A stretch of DNA of 64,000 nt from Haliotispira sp965263485 (lineage in GTDB: Bacteria > Spirochaetota > Spirochaetia > SP-2023). Shown here piece by piece: positions 17,827 through 26,840 of the stretch. Every line of letters begins with the position of its first letter. The stretch's first letter is position 1. Made by a program: the position numbers and the translations under genes. The notes below the pieces were generated by a model. That model saw only the letters and a program-made list of their open reading frames with translations, made no database searches and had not been told where the DNA came from. The stretch covers positions 372,001 to 436,000 of the forward strand of contig CBDHHO010000001.1 of the NCBI GenBank assembly GCA_965263485.1, read 5' to 3'.

Positions 17827-18492
17827 ATGCATTTTGAAATCCTTGTAGAAGACCAGTCCGGCAAGAAAGCGATTGATATCCTTGTTCCAAAAATTATCGG
17901 TGATGACCATACATTCAATATTCACCCCTATAAAGGTATAGGCCGCATCCCGAAAAACGTCGTCGGCCACAGGTTGGATGCCAGTAAACGCATTTTACTT
18001 GATCAACTCCCAAAGCTTCTCCGTGGGTATGGTAACACTTTCACCAATTATCCAGCCGAATACCCGGCGGCCGTCATTCTTGTCTGCGATCTTGACGACA
18101 AGTGCCTGAAAGCATTTCTCCAAGAGCTTTTTAATATTCTTAATGCCTGCAATCCCCAACCAGAAACCCGATTTTGCATTTCCATAGAAGAAGGTGAGGC
18201 TTGGTTTCTTGGCGACATTCCAGCGGTCAAATCAGCTTATCCAAGAGCCAAAGAGGCAGTTCTGGATACTTACGTAAATGATTCCATCTGCGGCACATGG
18301 GAACAATTAGCGAATGCCGTCTATAACGGTGGCTCATCCGCACTATCTGCAAAAGGTTGGCAAGCTGTCGGTACCGAAAAATCGCAGTGGGCTGAAAAGA
18401 TCACTCCACACATGGATGTAACAAATAATGCATCCCCAAGTTTTAATTATTTCCGGCAAAAGCTGCTTGAACTTGCTGGAGTGCAGGAATGA
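17827..18492 (+). CDS. DUF4276-like TOPRIM protein (putative nuclease)
   Basis: This 221-residue protein begins with an acidic motif EILVEDQSGKKAID. VILVCDLDDKCLK (a DxD-type strand end) follows near residue 83, then ISIEEGEAWFLGD near residue 120. That order of conserved acids fits the TOPRIM-like DUF4276 family found beside AAA ATPases. TOPRIM folds bind metal and cut or religate nucleic acids. The gene follows the ATPase by four bases and is probably its effector. Family assignment is by motif pattern; nuclease activity is inferred. Confidence 0.7.
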   Translation: MHFEILVEDQSGKKAIDILVPKIIGDDHTFNIHPYKGIGRIPKNVVGHRLDASKRILLDQLPKLLRGYGNTFTNYPAEYPAAVILVCDLDDKCLKAFLQELFNILNACNPQPETRFCISIEEGEAWFLGDIPAVKSAYPRAKEAVLDTYVNDSICGTWEQLANAVYNGGSSALSAKGWQAVGTEKSQWAEKITPHMDVTNNASPSFNYFRQKLLELAGVQE

Positions 18493-18511
18493 TGGAGTCG
18501 CTTTGGAAATT

Positions 18512-21500
18512 ATGAGCAAACAAGAGAGTTTATTTAAGACAAATGTCGTTCCCGGAAAACCGGGCAGCGGCAACTTTCTTGATGAAGAAATTGTGTTCAA
18601 TGACGGGCCGGTGAAATGCCTTGGCCTGGAGTTTGAAAACGACAATGCCCGGCGTGCCCACTTTACGGAGGAACTACGGAAAAAACTACAGGACCCCGAA
18701 TTCCGCAAGATTGAAGGGTTCCCGATCGGTGAAGATGAAGACATCCTCAAGCTGAGCGATCCACCGTATTATACCGCTTGTCCGAACCCATGGGTCGGTC
18801 AATTTATTGGAGAATGGGAAGCTTGGAAGAACAGTGACGAGGGGCGAGAGGCGAGGGGCGAGAAACAAGGGTCTAATCACTCACCACTAACCACTCGCCA
18901 CTATCATAGGGAGCCTTTTGCCGCCGATGTCAGCGAAGGGAAAAACGACCCGATTTACAATGCCCACTCGTACCACACCAAGGTACCGCACAAAGCGATC
19001 ATGCGATACATCCTCCACTACACCGAACCCGGAGACATCGTTTTTGACGGTTTCTGCGGAACCGGAATGACAGGTGTCGCAGCTCAGATGTGTGGTGATC
19101 GGGATGTGGTGGTGTCGCTTGGCTATCAAGTGAAACCAGATGGAACAATCCTTCAGGAAGAGACGGATGAGGATGGCAAAAAGAGCTGGAAACCCATCTC
19201 GAAACTTGGCGCTCGCAAGGCCGTATTAAATGACCTGTCTCCTGCCGCAACATTTATTGCCTACAACTACAACACTCCGGTTGATGTTCATGCATTTGAG
19301 AGGGAGGCGAAACGTATTCTCGCTGAAGTAGAAGACGAATGCGGTTGGATGTATGAAACGCTGCACACTGACGGAAAGACGAAAGGGAAAATCAATTACA
19401 CTGTATGGAGTGAATTTATCCGCTGTTCCAATTGCGGTAACGATTCAACCTATTGGGAATTAGCGGTTAACCCTACAACAAGATATCGGAAGAAAAAGAA
19501 CGAGCCAATACAATGTCCTAAATGCTATTCTGAATCAGCACTTTCTATCTGGGATCGAGTTAAAACAACTATATACGATGAGGTATTAGCTAAAACGATA
19601 ACACAGGTTAAGCAACAGCCTGTTCTCATAAATTATTCTGTTGGTGGAAAAAAATTTGAAAAAAAGCCGGATGAAAAAGATTTATCTATTTCGTCAGAAA
19701 TAGAAAGCAAGCAAATTGCAACTCAATTTCCGAAACTTCGAATGCCAGATGGGGATGAGGCAAGGCGTAACGACAACATAGGTTTAACACACATTCATCA
19801 TTTCTATAATTCAAGAACATTAACAGCATTATCCTTAGCTTGGCAAAAGGCCAATCTTTCTAAACAGAAGCATGCTCTTAAATTTTGGATTCAAACAGGA
19901 ATATTAGGGTTTACAAAAATAAATCGTTATTTGGAAGCATCATTTTCTCAAGTTAATAGATACCTAAAAGGCACGCTATATGTAGCTCCTTTTGTTACTG
20001 AGGTAACTCTCGAATATGCCTTAAAAGGAAAAATTAAAAAGTTGAGCAATCTTTTTTCTTTGAAAAGAGGCTCCTTAAATGTAACCCATGTTCAATCAAC
20101 AGCTAACACAAGACAGCAAGAAAACTGTATCGACTATATTTTTACCGATCCACCTTTTGGTGGCAACATAATGTATTCTGACCTTAATTTCATATGGGAA
20201 AGTTGGTTAGGAACGATAGAAAATGTCAATCAAGAAGCGATTGTTAGTAAAACTCAATCGAAAGGGATGCCAGAATATCAGGTACTAATGACCCAATGCT
20301 TTATGAATTATTATAAGGCACTTAAGCCGGGAAGGTGGATGACGGTTGAATTTCACAATTCAAAAAATAGTGTGTGGGTTTCCATACAGGAAGCTCTTCA
20401 GCACGCAGGATTTGTAATTGCAGATGTTCGAACTTTGGACAAAAAACAAATGACCATGCAGCAAATGACCAGTAGTAACGCAGTTAAGCAAGACCTTGTA
20501 ATTTCAGCATACAAACCAAATGGTGGTTTGGAACAACGTTTTAAAAGTGAGGCTGGTTTGGAAGATGGAGTATGGGATTTTGTCCGTACTCATTTGAAAC
20601 AATTGCCGATCTTTGCTCGCAAAGACGGAATGGCAGAAACGATTGCTGAACGACAAAATTATCTGCTATTCGACCGTATGGTTGCTTTTCATATCCAGCG
20701 TGGCGTACCTGTTCCACTTTCTTCCTTTGAGTTTTATCTTGGTCTTTCTCAACGGTATTCTGAGCGAGACGGAATGTTTTTTCTGCCAGAGGAGGTGGCT
20801 GAATATGACAAAAAAAGAATGACTGTCGATAAAGTTCAACAGCTATCACTCTTTGTGTCGGATGAAGCTACAGCAATTCAATGGCTCCGCCAGTTCCTGC
20901 GTGAAAAACCTCAATCTTACCAAGACATATATCCAAGCTTTATTCAGGAAACTCAAAGAGCATGGAATAAAAACGAGATCGACTTGGAACTCTCCACCCT
21001 GCTGGAACAGAACTTCCTCTGTTATGAGGGAAAATCAGATGTCCCAAGTCAAATACATGGACATTTGTCTACGTGGTATAAAGAGCTGCGTAACCTCGCC
21101 AAGGACGACCCGGCACTGGTCTCCAAAGCCAAAGGCCGCTGGTATGTGCCCGACCCGAACAAGGCGGGCGACCTTGAAAAACTGCGTGAAAAATCCCTGC
21201 TCAAAGAGTTTGAAGAATACAAACAGGCCAAAAAGAAACTCAAAATATTCCGACTTGAAGCGGTCCGTGCCGGGTTCAAAAAAGCATGGCTGGAACGGGA
21301 CTACAAAGTGATTATCACCGTTGCAGAAAAAATCCCGAACAATGTGCTCGAGGAAGATCCCAAGCTGCTCATGTGGTATGATCAAGCGGTTACAAGAACA
21401 GGGGCGAGTGACGAGAGAGAAACTAATATGCAAGTGAAGAGTTATAAAGATTTGATAGTTTGGCAGAAATCGATGGATTTAGTTGAGATGGTTTATCAGG

Positions 21501-21820
21501 TCACAAAAAGTTTTCCGAGAGAAGAGCTTTATGGGCTGACGAATCAACTTCGAAGGGCTGCAGTTTCGGTTCCGTCAAATATTGCTGAAGGTCAGGCTCG
21601 TAACTCGACGGCAGAATTCAGGAACTTTCTGTCCATTGCTCGTGGCTCCTTAGCGGAAGTTGAGACCCAGCTTCTGATTGCTGAACGATTACATTATATC
21701 CAGCCTCAGCAGCTTAATGACATCCTGAATATTCAAATAGAAATAAATAAAATGATCAACGCGTTGATGGGGAAACTCGCCACTCGCCACTCGCCACCAA
21801 CCACTAAAGCGGAGCGTTAA
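18512..21820 (+). CDS. pglX: BREX methyltransferase PglX, allele 2, fused to a four-helix-bundle protein
   Basis: The first ~970 residues are a complete PglX-type methyltransferase (FDGFCGTGMTGVAAQMCG; FTDPPFGGN). Its N- and C-terminal segments nearly match allele 1 but the centre is different, which should change target recognition. Where allele 1 stops after AVTRTGASD, this frame continues into about 130 residues of the 23S rRNA intervening-sequence four-helix-bundle family (SYKDLIVWQKSMDLVEMVYQ; RRAAVSVPSNIAEGQAR). The added part has its own ATG at 21428 preceded by GAGAG, so it may also be made separately. The preferred start is the ATG at 18512; frames upstream of it overlap the previous gene. 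Confidence 0.85.
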   Translation: MSKQESLFKTNVVPGKPGSGNFLDEEIVFNDGPVKCLGLEFENDNARRAHFTEELRKKLQDPEFRKIEGFPIGEDEDILKLSDPPYYTACPNPWVGQFIGEWEAWKNSDEGREARGEKQGSNHSPLTTRHYHREPFAADVSEGKNDPIYNAHSYHTKVPHKAIMRYILHYTEPGDIVFDGFCGTGMTGVAAQMCGDRDVVVSLGYQVKPDGTILQEETDEDGKKSWKPISKLGARKAVLNDLSPAATFIAYNYNTPVDVHAFEREAKRILAEVEDECGWMYETLHTDGKTKGKINYTVWSEFIRCSNCGNDSTYWELAVNPTTRYRKKKNEPIQCPKCYSESALSIWDRVKTTIYDEVLAKTITQVKQQPVLINYSVGGKKFEKKPDEKDLSISSEIESKQIATQFPKLRMPDGDEARRNDNIGLTHIHHFYNSRTLTALSLAWQKANLSKQKHALKFWIQTGILGFTKINRYLEASFSQVNRYLKGTLYVAPFVTEVTLEYALKGKIKKLSNLFSLKRGSLNVTHVQSTANTRQQENCIDYIFTDPPFGGNIMYSDLNFIWESWLGTIENVNQEAIVSKTQSKGMPEYQVLMTQCFMNYYKALKPGRWMTVEFHNSKNSVWVSIQEALQHAGFVIADVRTLDKKQMTMQQMTSSNAVKQDLVISAYKPNGGLEQRFKSEAGLEDGVWDFVRTHLKQLPIFARKDGMAETIAERQNYLLFDRMVAFHIQRGVPVPLSSFEFYLGLSQRYSERDGMFFLPEEVAEYDKKRMTVDKVQQLSLFVSDEATAIQWLRQFLREKPQSYQDIYPSFIQETQRAWNKNEIDLELSTLLEQNFLCYEGKSDVPSQIHGHLSTWYKELRNLAKDDPALVSKAKGRWYVPDPNKAGDLEKLREKSLLKEFEEYKQAKKKLKIFRLEAVRAGFKKAWLERDYKVIITVAEKIPNNVLEEDPKLLMWYDQAVTRTGASDERETNMQVKSYKDLIVWQKSMDLVEMVYQVTKSFPREELYGLTNQLRRAAVSVPSNIAEGQARNSTAEFRNFLSIARGSLAEVETQLLIAERLHYIQPQQLNDILNIQIEINKMINALMGKLATRHSPPTTKAER

Positions 21821-21821
21821 T

Positions 21822-23227
21822 ATGTTAAAAAAACTTCGAATACAGAATTTTAAGGGATGGCAGGATACGGCATCCATTCGCATGGCTCCTATCTTGCTGT
21901 TCTTTGGTGCCAACAGTTCAGGAAAATCCAGTATCGGACAGTTTCTGATGATGCTAAAACAGACGGTGGAGTCCCCCGATCGCAAAGCTGTTTTCTATCC
22001 TGGTGGCAAGAATTCTGCCGTTCAGCTTGGGTCCTATCAGGAGATGGTTTTTCATCGTGATCCGAAAAAAAAATTAACTTCGAATACGACTGGACCTTAC
22101 TGTCTTCTACCAAATTTAAAGATCCAAATTCTGATTTACCTTATGCTTATAATCAAGTTGGATTTGATGCGGAGGTCGGGCTGGGAAATCAGGATCAACA
22201 CACATTGGTGGTGGATAAATTCCAGTATGAACTTAAAGAAAATGACTCTACGAGTCTTTCTATCGGTATGGAAAGGAAGGCGGATTCGAAGTCTGAATAC
22301 AAAGTAGATGCAGAGAAGTTTACTCTGAAGCGAAATAAAGGTCGCGCCTGGCATCCCGGAGCGCCGGTCCGATTTTATGGATTCCCTGACGAAGTAGTTG
22401 CTTATCATCAAAATACTGACTTCGTGCAGGAGTTGAATTTACAGCATGAAAAACTGTTTCGCTCTATTTGCTATCTTGGCCCGCTTCGCACCAAAGCAGA
22501 ACGCTTGTATTCCTGGACCGGTATGGAACCGGAGAGCGTGGGCTATGCGGGTGAAAATACGGTTGCTGCTATTCTAGCTGCTCGTAATCGAAAAATCAGC
22601 TTAGGCTATAAAAAGACGGCAAAGCCATTTGAACAAATCATTGCTATGAAGCTGAAAGAGATGAGTTTGATCGAGGAATTCAAAGTTAATCCGATCTCAG
22701 AACAACGTCAGGAATATGAGGTTAAGGTCCGCGCTAAAGGATCAAAAGATTGGGTGGATTTGCCCGATGTCGGCTTTGGAATTTCTCAGGTTCTGCCAGT
22801 TCTGGTGCAGTGCTTCTATGCACCGGCAAATTCCATCATCATCATGGAACAGCCTGAGATTCATCTGCATCCCAATGCACAATCAGCACTGGCGGATGTG
22901 ATGATTGATGTGAGCAATTCCCGCGAAAATGGAAGAGATCGAAACATCCAGCTTATCATTGAGACTCACTCAGAGCATTTTCTTCGAAGACTTCAACGCA
23001 GGATTGCCGAGGCCCTTGTTTCACAAGAAAAGGTATCCGCCTATTTTGCCAATGTCAGCAGAACACCGGCCAAATTGGAACCATTGCAGATTGATACATT
23101 CGGAAGTATTCAAAACTGGCCTGATAACTTTTTCGGTGATGAAATGGGTGACATTACCGGACAGGCAAAAGCTGCCATGAAAAAACGGATGGAACAGAAA
23201 TCTCAGGATGCGGAGGTTTCTGAATGA
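21822..23227 (+). pseudogene. DUF3696-type AAA ATPase, frameshifted at an A9 run
   Basis: Frame 1 gives MLKKLRIQNFKGWQD with Walker A FFGANSSGKSSIGQ near residue 27. After nine consecutive A at 22065-22073 the reading moves one frame over and continues as INFEYDWTLLSSTKFKDP. It then includes GFGISQVLPVLVQC, Walker B IIIMEQPEIHLHP and LIIETHSEHFLRRL. The reconstructed protein is about 468 residues, as expected for DUF3696 ATPases. A nine-A tract is a typical site for polymerase or ribosome slippage, so the gene may be expressed, switched, or broken by a sequencing error. It overlaps the next gene by ATGA and forms a module with a PIN-like protein and an RNA ligase. Confidence 0.8.
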
Positions 23228-23751
23228 GCTATCCGAATCTGTGTGTAGTGGATACGAATGTTGCCAAAACAGCCAATTTTGCGACTCAGCCTGATCCGGC
23301 ATCTGATGTGCCAGATGAATGTGTTCTCAGCTGTATTGAAGCTATAGAGCATGTCATCAACAAGAAAGGGTTGGTCATTGATGCAGGTAACGAGATTTTT
23401 GACGAATATCGCCAGCAGCTTTCGATGAGTGGACAACCCGGTATGGGAGACAGTTTCATGAAGTGGGTCCATGACCATCGCCGGTCTTTGTCAGATTCCC
23501 AACGTGTCGAAATCACCAAGAATGATGAATCATACAATGAATTTCCCGAACATGAAGGTCTGAATAATTTCGACAACTCCGATCGCAAATTTGTCGCTGT
23601 TTCAAATGCTCATCCAAACAAACCAACCATTCTGCAAGCCACAGATAGCAAATGGTGGGGTTGGAAAGATGCGTTGAGTGAATGTGGCATAGCCGTTCAA
23701 TTTATGTGCGAAAACTACATCGAAGCCAAGTATCAGGAGAAAATGGGATAG
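23224..23751 (+). CDS. PIN-like ribonuclease domain protein
   Basis: This 175-residue protein starts with LCVVDTNVAKTANF, the characteristic PIN-domain first strand with its catalytic aspartate (DTN). An internal LVIDAGNEIFDEY supplies the next acid, and SDRKFVAVSNAHPNKPTIL then DSKW resembles the distal acidic cluster. PIN domains are metal-dependent RNA (sometimes DNA) nucleases. The gene overlaps the ATPase by four bases and the following RNA ligase by one base (TAGTG), so the three are translated together. An ATPase-controlled RNA-cleaving effector is the inferred role. Confidence 0.65.
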   Translation: MSYPNLCVVDTNVAKTANFATQPDPASDVPDECVLSCIEAIEHVINKKGLVIDAGNEIFDEYRQQLSMSGQPGMGDSFMKWVHDHRRSLSDSQRVEITKNDESYNEFPEHEGLNNFDNSDRKFVAVSNAHPNKPTILQATDSKWWGWKDALSECGIAVQFMCENYIEAKYQEKMG

Positions 23752-24434
23752 TGAAAGACGGTTTCTTCAAATTTCCATCAACTCCTCACCTGACCACACT
23801 GGAAGGTGTGGAAGTGCGAGACGACAAAGTTCTGTCGGAAGTGGAACGAATAGATTTTCTCCAACATGAGGTTGCTGTAGAAGAAAAAGTCGATGGTGCG
23901 AATCTGGGGATATCCTTTGATTCAGATGGTAATCTATTTTTACAAAACAGAGGATCGTATTTGAAGTTTCCTGCTGTAGGACAATGGAAACAATTAGAGC
24001 AATGGCTGAATCCCAAAATGGATGGACTGTTTGAAACTTTAACAGATCGACACATCCTTTTCGGTGAGTGGTGCTATGCTCAGCATTCAGTTTTTTATAA
24101 TCACTTGCCTGACTGGTTCTTGGGTTTTGACCTGTATGATAAACAGGCTAAAAAATTTCTATCAGTAGACCGTAGAAATAAACTGTTAAAGAAAATAGGG
24201 ATCAAAGAGGTTCCACAGCTTCGTACAGGTCATTACTCATTCAAAGAGATTGTGAGACTATTGGCTCAGTCAAAAATATCAGATAAACCGGCAGAAGGGT
24301 TATATCTTAGAATCGACAATGCAGACTGGTTACAAAAACGAGCCAAACTAGTCAGAGCATCCTTTATTCAATCTGTCGATGAGCATTGGTCACGTGGAGC
24401 TATTAAGCCAAACCGGTTAGATGCCAAAGCATGA
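23751..24434 (+). CDS. RNA ligase family protein (nucleotidyltransferase fold)
   Basis: This 228-residue protein carries the nucleotidyltransferase motif I EEKVDGANLGI near residue 45, with the adenylated lysine in KVDG. Motif III-like LFGEWCYAQH, motif IV EGLYLRID and motif V-like RAKLVRASF follow. This is the Rnl2/DRB0094-type ATP-dependent RNA ligase core without added domains. It seals RNA ends through ligase-AMP and RNA-adenylate intermediates. The start is the GTG at 23751 overlapping the PIN gene stop; longer upstream frames only re-read the PIN gene. Its coupling to a putative RNase suggests cut-and-seal or repair chemistry during defence. Confidence 0.82.
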   Translation: MKDGFFKFPSTPHLTTLEGVEVRDDKVLSEVERIDFLQHEVAVEEKVDGANLGISFDSDGNLFLQNRGSYLKFPAVGQWKQLEQWLNPKMDGLFETLTDRHILFGEWCYAQHSVFYNHLPDWFLGFDLYDKQAKKFLSVDRRNKLLKKIGIKEVPQLRTGHYSFKEIVRLLAQSKISDKPAEGLYLRIDNADWLQKRAKLVRASFIQSVDEHWSRGAIKPNRLDAKA

Positions 24435-24479
24435 GAGGTTCATTGCGACTTAGTCACACCATTGTGCCTAAGTTACAAA

Positions 24480-24520
24480 ACATCCGTGTCTATCCGTGTC
24501 CATCTGCGGTTCTCAATAAT
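24480..24520. repeat. ATCCGTGTCTATCCGTGTCC mini-repeat
   Basis: The 96-bp gap before the truncated brxHII contains a short repeat with the unit ATCCGTGTC twice, followed by CATCTGCGGTTCTCA. It belongs with the other short repeat families that are inserted into this island. No terminator was recognised in the gap. Confidence 0.5.
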
Positions 24521-24530
24521 AGGTGGCATA

Positions 24531-24992
24531 ATGGATAATTGGCGCTACAGCACCATACACAAAAGCGCCTGCAAGGTTGTTGATGAACAGACTTTGTGGG
24601 GGCAGACGGTATGCCGCATCTGGTTGCCGAATCAGGATGCAGTTGTCCGTGTTCCCCAGTCTGACCTTTGTGAACTAGGAACCTTGAACTCTGAACCAGG
24701 AACCCATCACATCTTGCATGTGAGCGCAGCGGCCAAAGTGGCGGAGGTTTTGGAAGGATCATCCAGTGCATCCGATGGGCATGTATTGCTGGCTCCCATG
24801 GAGTCCAACGTGATCCCACTGCCAAACCAGAGTCACGCACTCTCCCGGGCCATATCCGGCGATCGGGTCCGCTACCTGCTGGCTGATGAGGTCGGCCTTG
24901 GGAAGACGATTGAAGCTGGGCTTGTGATGCGCGAGTCAGGTGTCGCGAGTCAGCGAGTCAAAAACAGAACAAAGTATCGGAGATTTTTATGA
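24531..24992 (+). pseudogene. Truncated duplicate of brxHII helicase N-terminus
   Basis: About 135 residues match the start of the full helicase at 30878, including YSTIHKSACKVVDEQ and the Walker A region LLADEVGLGKTIEAGLVMRE. The frame then leaves the family and ends in a mini-repeat-derived tail (SGVASQRVKNRTKYRRFL). The DNA match, roughly 24545-24935 against 30903-31295, is nearly identical except for one segment at 24663-24710, where a GGAACC/TTGAAC-type repeat replaces the helicase sequence. All helicase motifs after Walker A are missing, so it cannot be an active helicase. It overlaps pglX allele 3 by ATGA. Confidence 0.85.
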
Positions 24993-26839
24993 ATAGAGAA
25001 GAGCAGGCCAATTTATTTCCCAACGAAGGTCTCGATACTCGAGACTCTGGACCCGTGACCTGTTTGGGGCAGACCTTTGAAAACGACAATGCCCGTCGTG
25101 CCCACTTTACAGAAGAGCTGCGCCAAAAACTACAGGACCCGGAATTCCGCAAGATTGAAGGGTTCCCGATCGGTGAAGATGAAGACATCCTCAAGCTGAG
25201 CGATCCACCGTATTATACCGCTTGTCCGAACCCATGGGTCGGTCAATTTATTGGAGAATGGGAAGCTTGGAAGAACAGTGACGAGGGGCGAGAGGCGAGG
25301 GGCGAGAAACAAGGGTCTAATCACTCACCACTAACCACTCGCCACTATCATAGGGAGCCTTTTGCCGCCGATGTCAGCGAAGGGAAAAACGACCCGATTT
25401 ACAATGCCCACTCGTACCACACCAAGGTACCGCACAAAGCCATCATGCGCTACATCCTCCACTACACCGAACCCGGAGACATCGTTTTTGACGGTTTCTG
25501 TGGAACCGGGATGACAGGTGTGGCAGCTCAAAGTTTGAATATTCCCGAGTCCTCAATGGATTATATTTTTTTAGATCCCCCTTTTGGCGCAAATATAATG
25601 TATTCAGAGTTAAGCTACATTCGAGAAGCTTGGCTCAAAGTGTTCACGAACAATGAACCTGAGGCGATTGAAAATAAAACCCAAAAAAAGGGCATCGATG
25701 AATATCGAAAATTGATGACAGATTGTTTTGCCACAGCATTCAAATATTTAAAACCTGGGTGCTGGATGACTGTAGAATTTTCGAATACAAAAGCCTCCGT
25801 GTGGAATAGTATTCAAAATGCTTTATCAGATGTTGGATTTATCGTAGCTTCTGTAGCAGCTCTCGACAAAACGCGAGGTGGGCTTCATGCGATGTTAGGA
25901 CCTACAGCAGTAAAGCAAGACCTTGTTATCTCAGCCTACAAACCCAACGGTGGCTTCGAGGAGCGTTTCGAACAGGAAGCCCAAACCGAAAAAGGAGTTT
26001 GGGATTTTATTCGTACCCATTTGAAATATCTACCAGTGACTAAAAAACTGGGATTGGATCTTGTTGCTATTCCCGAACGAGATCCACGTATCCTATATGA
26101 TCAGGTGATCGCCTATTATGTGCGCAAGGGATACAACATTCCCATCGACAGCCAAGAGTTTCAGCTTGGATTGTCTCAGCGTTTTTCCGAGCGGGATGGC
26201 ATGTACTTCCTGCCGGAACAGGTGGCGGAATACGACCGCAAGAAGATGATCGGTGGTGGTAGACCGCTGCAGCAGTCGCTGTTTGTTCATGATGAATCCT
26301 CGGCCATCGAGTGGCTGCGCAACCTGCTTCGTGACAAGCAACAGAGCTTTCAGGATATTAATCCTCAGTTTATGAAGGAGATTGGTGGCTGGAGCAAAAA
26401 CGAAGTGGGCTTGGAACTCTCCACCCTGCTGGAACAGAACTTCCTCTGTTATGAGGGAAAATCAGATGTCCCAAGTCAAATACATGGGCATTTGTCTACG
26501 TGGTATAAAGAGCTGCGCAACCTCGCCAAGGATGACCCGGCACTAATCGCCAAAGCCAAAGGCCGCTGGTATGTGCCCGACCCCAACAAAGCGGGCGACC
26601 TTGAAAAGCTGCGTGAAAAATCCCTGCTCAAAGAGTTTGAGGAATACAAGCAAGCCAAAAAGAAACTCAAAATATTCCGACTTGAAGCGGTCCGTGCCGG
26701 GTTCAAAAAAGCATGGCTGGAACGGGACTACAAAGTGATTATCACCGTCGCAGAAAAAATCCCGAACAATGTGCTCGAGGAAGATCCCAAGCTGCTCATG
26801 TGGTACGACCAAGCGGTTACACGAGTGGGAGGGGAATGA
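24989..26839 (+). pseudogene. PglX allele 3 with the catalytic centre deleted
   Basis: This 616-residue frame keeps the conserved PglX N-terminus through FDGFCGTGMTGVAAQ and then jumps directly to a segment ending in FLDPPFGAN and the shared C-terminus. Compared with alleles 1 and 2, about 350-370 residues between motif I and motif IV are missing, including a cysteine-rich insert. The join is in frame and contains no stop. Motif I and the DPPF motif are present, but the intervening part of the Rossmann fold is gone, so methyltransferase activity is doubtful. It looks like the product of recombination or deletion between pglX copies and may serve as a donor of sequence. Confidence 0.75.
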
Positions 26840-26840
26840 A

